Shown piece after piece: positions 61,367 through 64,000 of a stretch of DNA of 64,000 nt. How positions within the stretch are numbered: the first letter of the stretch is position 1; each line of letters begins with the position of its first letter. Where the stretch lies: the NCBI RefSeq assembly GCF_020150455.1, contig NZ_CP083740.1, forward strand, positions 6,531,001 to 6,595,000. Direction: 5' to 3'. The DNA is from Bremerella sp. TYQ1 (GTDB lineage: Bacteria; Planctomycetota; Planctomycetia; Pirellulales; Pirellulaceae). Below the pieces are notes generated by a model. That model worked only from the letters and a program-made list of their open reading frames with translations. It was not told the DNA's origin and did not search any database. Position numbers and translations under genes: made by a program.

Positions 61367-64000
61367 TTACTCGATGAATCGCTTGAGCATGATCGTGTCT
61401 TCCACGTTCAAGTCTTCGCCAGGCACGTACCCGACTGGGATCGAACGGTCGATGATGTAGAAGGCACGGTGCCGGTTGATGTCGCCGGTATCGTTGCCCA
61501 GTTCCTGGCCCAAAGCCCAACCATCAGGATGGTCGGCATCGACGGCATGCGGTTCGACCTCGAAGTATCCGATGGTGATCCAAACGGCAAACACGTTCGA
61601 CTGGTTCCCGGCGATGTTCCCCAGACGCTGATAGGCCTGGTAACGAAGCATCGGGTTGTCGTCGGTGCGGTAATGTCGCATGGCGTCATTGGTCACCGCA
61701 GGGGTTTGCAGATTGAGATCGAACAGAGGCGATTTCGTCCCTGTGGATGTTGGGTCGACCGATCGCAGAACGGTTGCTTCGACTGGTGGCAACTGCAAGC
61801 GATTGTCTGGCGAAGCCGCCGTCCCCAGTTCCGGCACAATTTCTGATGCCGAGGAAGGGCGATACGGGTGCGAGAATCGCGACGGGTATTCCGACGCTGT
61901 TCCGCTGAATTGCCCACGTCGATTCGCTTCAAACTCGCTCCAGCTGGGGAACGTAAATGCGGTCCCTTGCCAGAAGTCTGGATCGAAGATCGAGTTATAA
62001 ACCGTTTCCGAGCAGATCGTGTTCAAGTTAATCTTGCCTGGTTCACGGAATTCCAAACGACGGTTGAATGGGAACATGTAACCCAGTCGAGCATCGTTGT
62101 ACTTCGCGGGCGATCCACCATCGTTACGAAGTTCGGTTCCTGGCGGATTGAACTCGGTGATGTCGAACCACTTTTTCGTTCCGTTGAAGCGAGAAGGAAC
62201 ATGAATGTAGTCGAAGATGCGGACGAACTGAGCCGACATATCGTTGCTGGTCGACGTTCCATCCAGATCGTTCGTCTTTCCACTATGGAAGAAGTTGAAC
62301 AAATGCTGGTAAGGAGCGTGGAAGTCGGTCAAGCGTTCGGTATCGTTAGTGCCATCGGTGCTGAATGGATCGACGTTCTTCGACAGCGAATACTCGAACA
62401 GCATTCGTTGTGGCGATGACGACGGAACCATCATCAAGTCGTACTTGCTGACATATGGAGAGTTGGCCCAGTGTAGCCAGCTGTACGGCGTGTTGATCAC
62501 CGGTTGAGGAACTGGAGTGATCGGATCAGGGGCATAAGCTGCGTCTTCCGGATTTGGCGAACCTCGATACACCGCATTGATGGTACCGCCACTGGCAATC
62601 GGCACGCCCATCTGACGATTGACGTAGCCCAATGTATGGATGACAGGTCGTGCAAAGTGTTCGGCCTCCATAGTAGCGGCATCGGTGAACGTCGCCGTAT
62701 CTCGTGGAGTTTGAATTTCAGGACGCTTGACTCGCAGGACACCGTCAATGCCGTCTGGTGTGGTAATCAATGCTGGGGCAATGTTGTTCAGCATGCCGAG
62801 CAGGTTACCGTTGGAGTTCTGCGTTGCATTGTCGCGAAGACCACGCTCGCGGCTTTGGAAGTAAACCGTCGTTGCGGCATTCGGATCTTGGCCACCTTCC
62901 GATGGGTCCCATGCATCAGCTGTGATCGTCGCATCGGTACTCGTGCTAGGATTGTCCTCGCCGTTGAACACCGTCAAATCGATCGGCATGTGATCGAGCG
63001 TGATGTACGGATTCAACGTCGCATGGAAGTCGGAAAGAGGGTTGGCCAGACGCTGCAGAACGGCCGACTTGTAACCCTGGACCGCGTTGATACCCCCTGC
63101 CGAAGGATCGGGATAAGTCCCCGTTCGCTGTATGCCGGTGGAAGCACCATCGGGATCGTTCAGAGGGAAGTTTGTCGTGCCAGCGGCAGGCGTGTCGGTT
63201 TCAAAAGGGACATCCGGGAGCGACATCGTGGTGTCGTCGCCATAGTAGGCGTACGGTCCAGCCATCGTGCCGGGAGCCTGGTGGGTTGGTTCCTGATAGT
63301 AATCATCCCGGAGTGGTTCCGAGATGTTCAGACCAATCCCAGCGGGGGCTCCGTCGGTATCGTACTGGTTCGTCCAGACCGTCGCATCAGGCAGGTCCAT
63401 CGTCACGGCAATGGCCAGGTTCGGCTTCGACTGCGTGCTCGAATTTGGATACTGAAGCGGATGATCGTTCAGCGATCCGTTTCGGTTGAACACGAGTGTA
63501 TCGTGTCCATAGCCGGCGTCGAGGCGATTGCCAGCGGGCACTGCTTGGATCTCAAACGAGTACGATCCTGGCACGTTTGTGCCCGCGGTCATGGCTGCGG
63601 GGTCGGGAACCGATCCGATGTGCGTCACGTTTCGGGGCGCGACGACAAAGTATTGATCGGGTTCAAGCAACAGCGGCGAGTTGTTCTGATTGCGGAACTC
63701 TCGATCGTTCGCAGGAGCTGGCGAAGCATAGTTGGCAAAGTAAATGATTCGGTCGATCTGGTAGTTCTCGTCCGAACCAGAACTCAGCATTTTCAGGCCG
63801 GCTGCAGGAACGGCCGTTCCTTCGTTGCCAGCCACGCGGTCGCTGGCTTGTGGTTGGAAGTTGATGGTATCGAGACCATCGTTTCGCAGCATTTCTTTGG
63901 TAATGCTCGAAGTCGTACTGCTTGCGACATCTTCCCGTTCCACAATCAGGACACGCCAAACGGGCGAATTGCCGCTTGGAGTCATCCGATTGAGATGCAG
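61367..64000 (-). CDS. Large, probably exported protein, N-terminus beyond the window
   Basis: At least 877 residues; the frame stays open to the end of the window (an ATG at 63985 is internal, since codons LHLNR precede it). The visible part is rich in Asn, Thr, Pro and Asp, with no membrane helix and few cysteines, as in secreted planctomycete proteins. Blocks include IDRIIYFANYASPAP, EYSLSKNVDPFSTDGTND, FNRRLEFREPGKINLNTI and, at the C-terminus, HRAFYIIDRSIPVGYVPGEDLN. The REPGKINLNTI stretch resembles the NLNT motif of GspK-type minor pseudopilins, but the overall length is far larger. Function is unknown. Confidence 0.7.
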   Translation of the reverse strand: MHLNRMTPSGNSPVWRVLIVEREDVASSTTSSITKEMLRNDGLDTINFQPQASDRVAGNEGTAVPAAGLKMLSSGSDENYQIDRIIYFANYASPAPANDREFRNQNNSPLLLEPDQYFVVAPRNVTHIGSVPDPAAMTAGTNVPGSYSFEIQAVPAGNRLDAGYGHDTLVFNRNGSLNDHPLQYPNSSTQSKPNLAIAVTMDLPDATVWTNQYDTDGAPAGIGLNISEPLRDDYYQEPTHQAPGTMAGPYAYYGDDTTMSLPDVPFETDTPAAGTTNFPLNDPDGASTGIQRTGTYPDPSAGGINAVQGYKSAVLQRLANPLSDFHATLNPYITLDHMPIDLTVFNGEDNPSTSTDATITADAWDPSEGGQDPNAATTVYFQSRERGLRDNATQNSNGNLLGMLNNIAPALITTPDGIDGVLRVKRPEIQTPRDTATFTDAATMEAEHFARPVIHTLGYVNRQMGVPIASGGTINAVYRGSPNPEDAAYAPDPITPVPQPVINTPYSWLHWANSPYVSKYDLMMVPSSSPQRMLFEYSLSKNVDPFSTDGTNDTERLTDFHAPYQHLFNFFHSGKTNDLDGTSTSNDMSAQFVRIFDYIHVPSRFNGTKKWFDITEFNPPGTELRNDGGSPAKYNDARLGYMFPFNRRLEFREPGKINLNTICSETVYNSIFDPDFWQGTAFTFPSWSEFEANRRGQFSGTASEYPSRFSHPYRPSSASEIVPELGTAASPDNRLQLPPVEATVLRSVDPTSTGTKSPLFDLNLQTPAVTNDAMRHYRTDDNPMLRYQAYQRLGNIAGNQSNVFAVWITIGYFEVEPHAVDADHPDGWALGQELGNDTGDINRHRAFYIIDRSIPVGYVPGEDLNVEDTIMLKRFIE

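Noticed and set aside
1..64000. CRISPR array, prophage, insertion sequence or defence island
   Set aside because: No repeat-spacer pattern, transposase, integrase, Cas or phage structural protein was recognised. The TPR-CHAT protein is exported and lies without defence partners.

Overview
The window looks like a chromosomal piece of a planctomycete, most likely of the Pirellulaceae (Blastopirellula/Bremerella/Rhodopirellula-like). This is inferred from a DUF1571 protein, secreted proteins with haem-type CxxCH or CxxxxCH motifs, a formylglycine-type sulfatase, FHA and Ser/Thr kinase signalling proteins, an LpxC/OmpH outer-membrane set, and many small lipoproteins. It has the look of core genome: dense genes, ordinary housekeeping markers, one tRNA, and no CRISPR array, transposase, integrase or prophage block. 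No complete, clearly new multi-gene system could be demonstrated. The most unusual items are individual proteins and gene pairs.

Layout. 1-2241: the end of a CydA-like membrane protein fused to a cytochrome c domain, plus a membrane partner (a probable bd-like terminal oxidase). 2304-5832: DUF1571 protein, glyoxalase-II-like hydrolase, FHA-GAF-histidine kinase. 6028-11181: secreted M28 peptidase with PDZ, OmpH/Skp chaperone, LpxC and a Gfo/Idh/MocA dehydrogenase (envelope and lipid A theme). 11265-18410: ABC-2 permease, acylphosphatase, secreted CxxxxCH protein, Nudix hydrolase, FtsH, RsgA. 18650-24918: a large membrane Ser/Thr kinase and a peptide ABC transporter operon without ATPases. 25216-31858: small CxxCH protein, aldose 1-epimerase, membrane protein, tRNA-Val, zinc-ribbon protein, MutS. 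31855-38514: sulfatase, hydroxyproline epimerase with a D-amino-acid dehydrogenase, and a three-domain PlsC-ACP-AMP ligase. 38530-42578: an archaeal-looking nucleotidyltransferase and a tightly overlapping operon of beta-CASP nuclease, LOG family protein and SDR. 43069-50384: two secreted thioredoxin-fold proteins, a tandem pair of transglutaminase-like proteins (one lacking catalytic residues), small lipoproteins and a secreted alpha/beta hydrolase. 50753-61177: a large TPR protein with a degenerate CHAT domain, a FemAB/BioF2-like acyltransferase, the MoxR-DUF58-TgpA operon and YchF. 61367-64000: the C-terminal part of a large probably exported protein that runs off the window.

Convergent genes fall into two classes. 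Some pairs are separated by a strong stem-loop terminator (2248, 11208, 25665, 46070). Others overlap or nearly touch with no terminator: two pairs share stop-codon bases (4162-4165, 31855-31858), two overlap by 11 and 50 bases, and three lie 11-16 bases apart. All family assignments come from reading motifs by eye. No database search was run.
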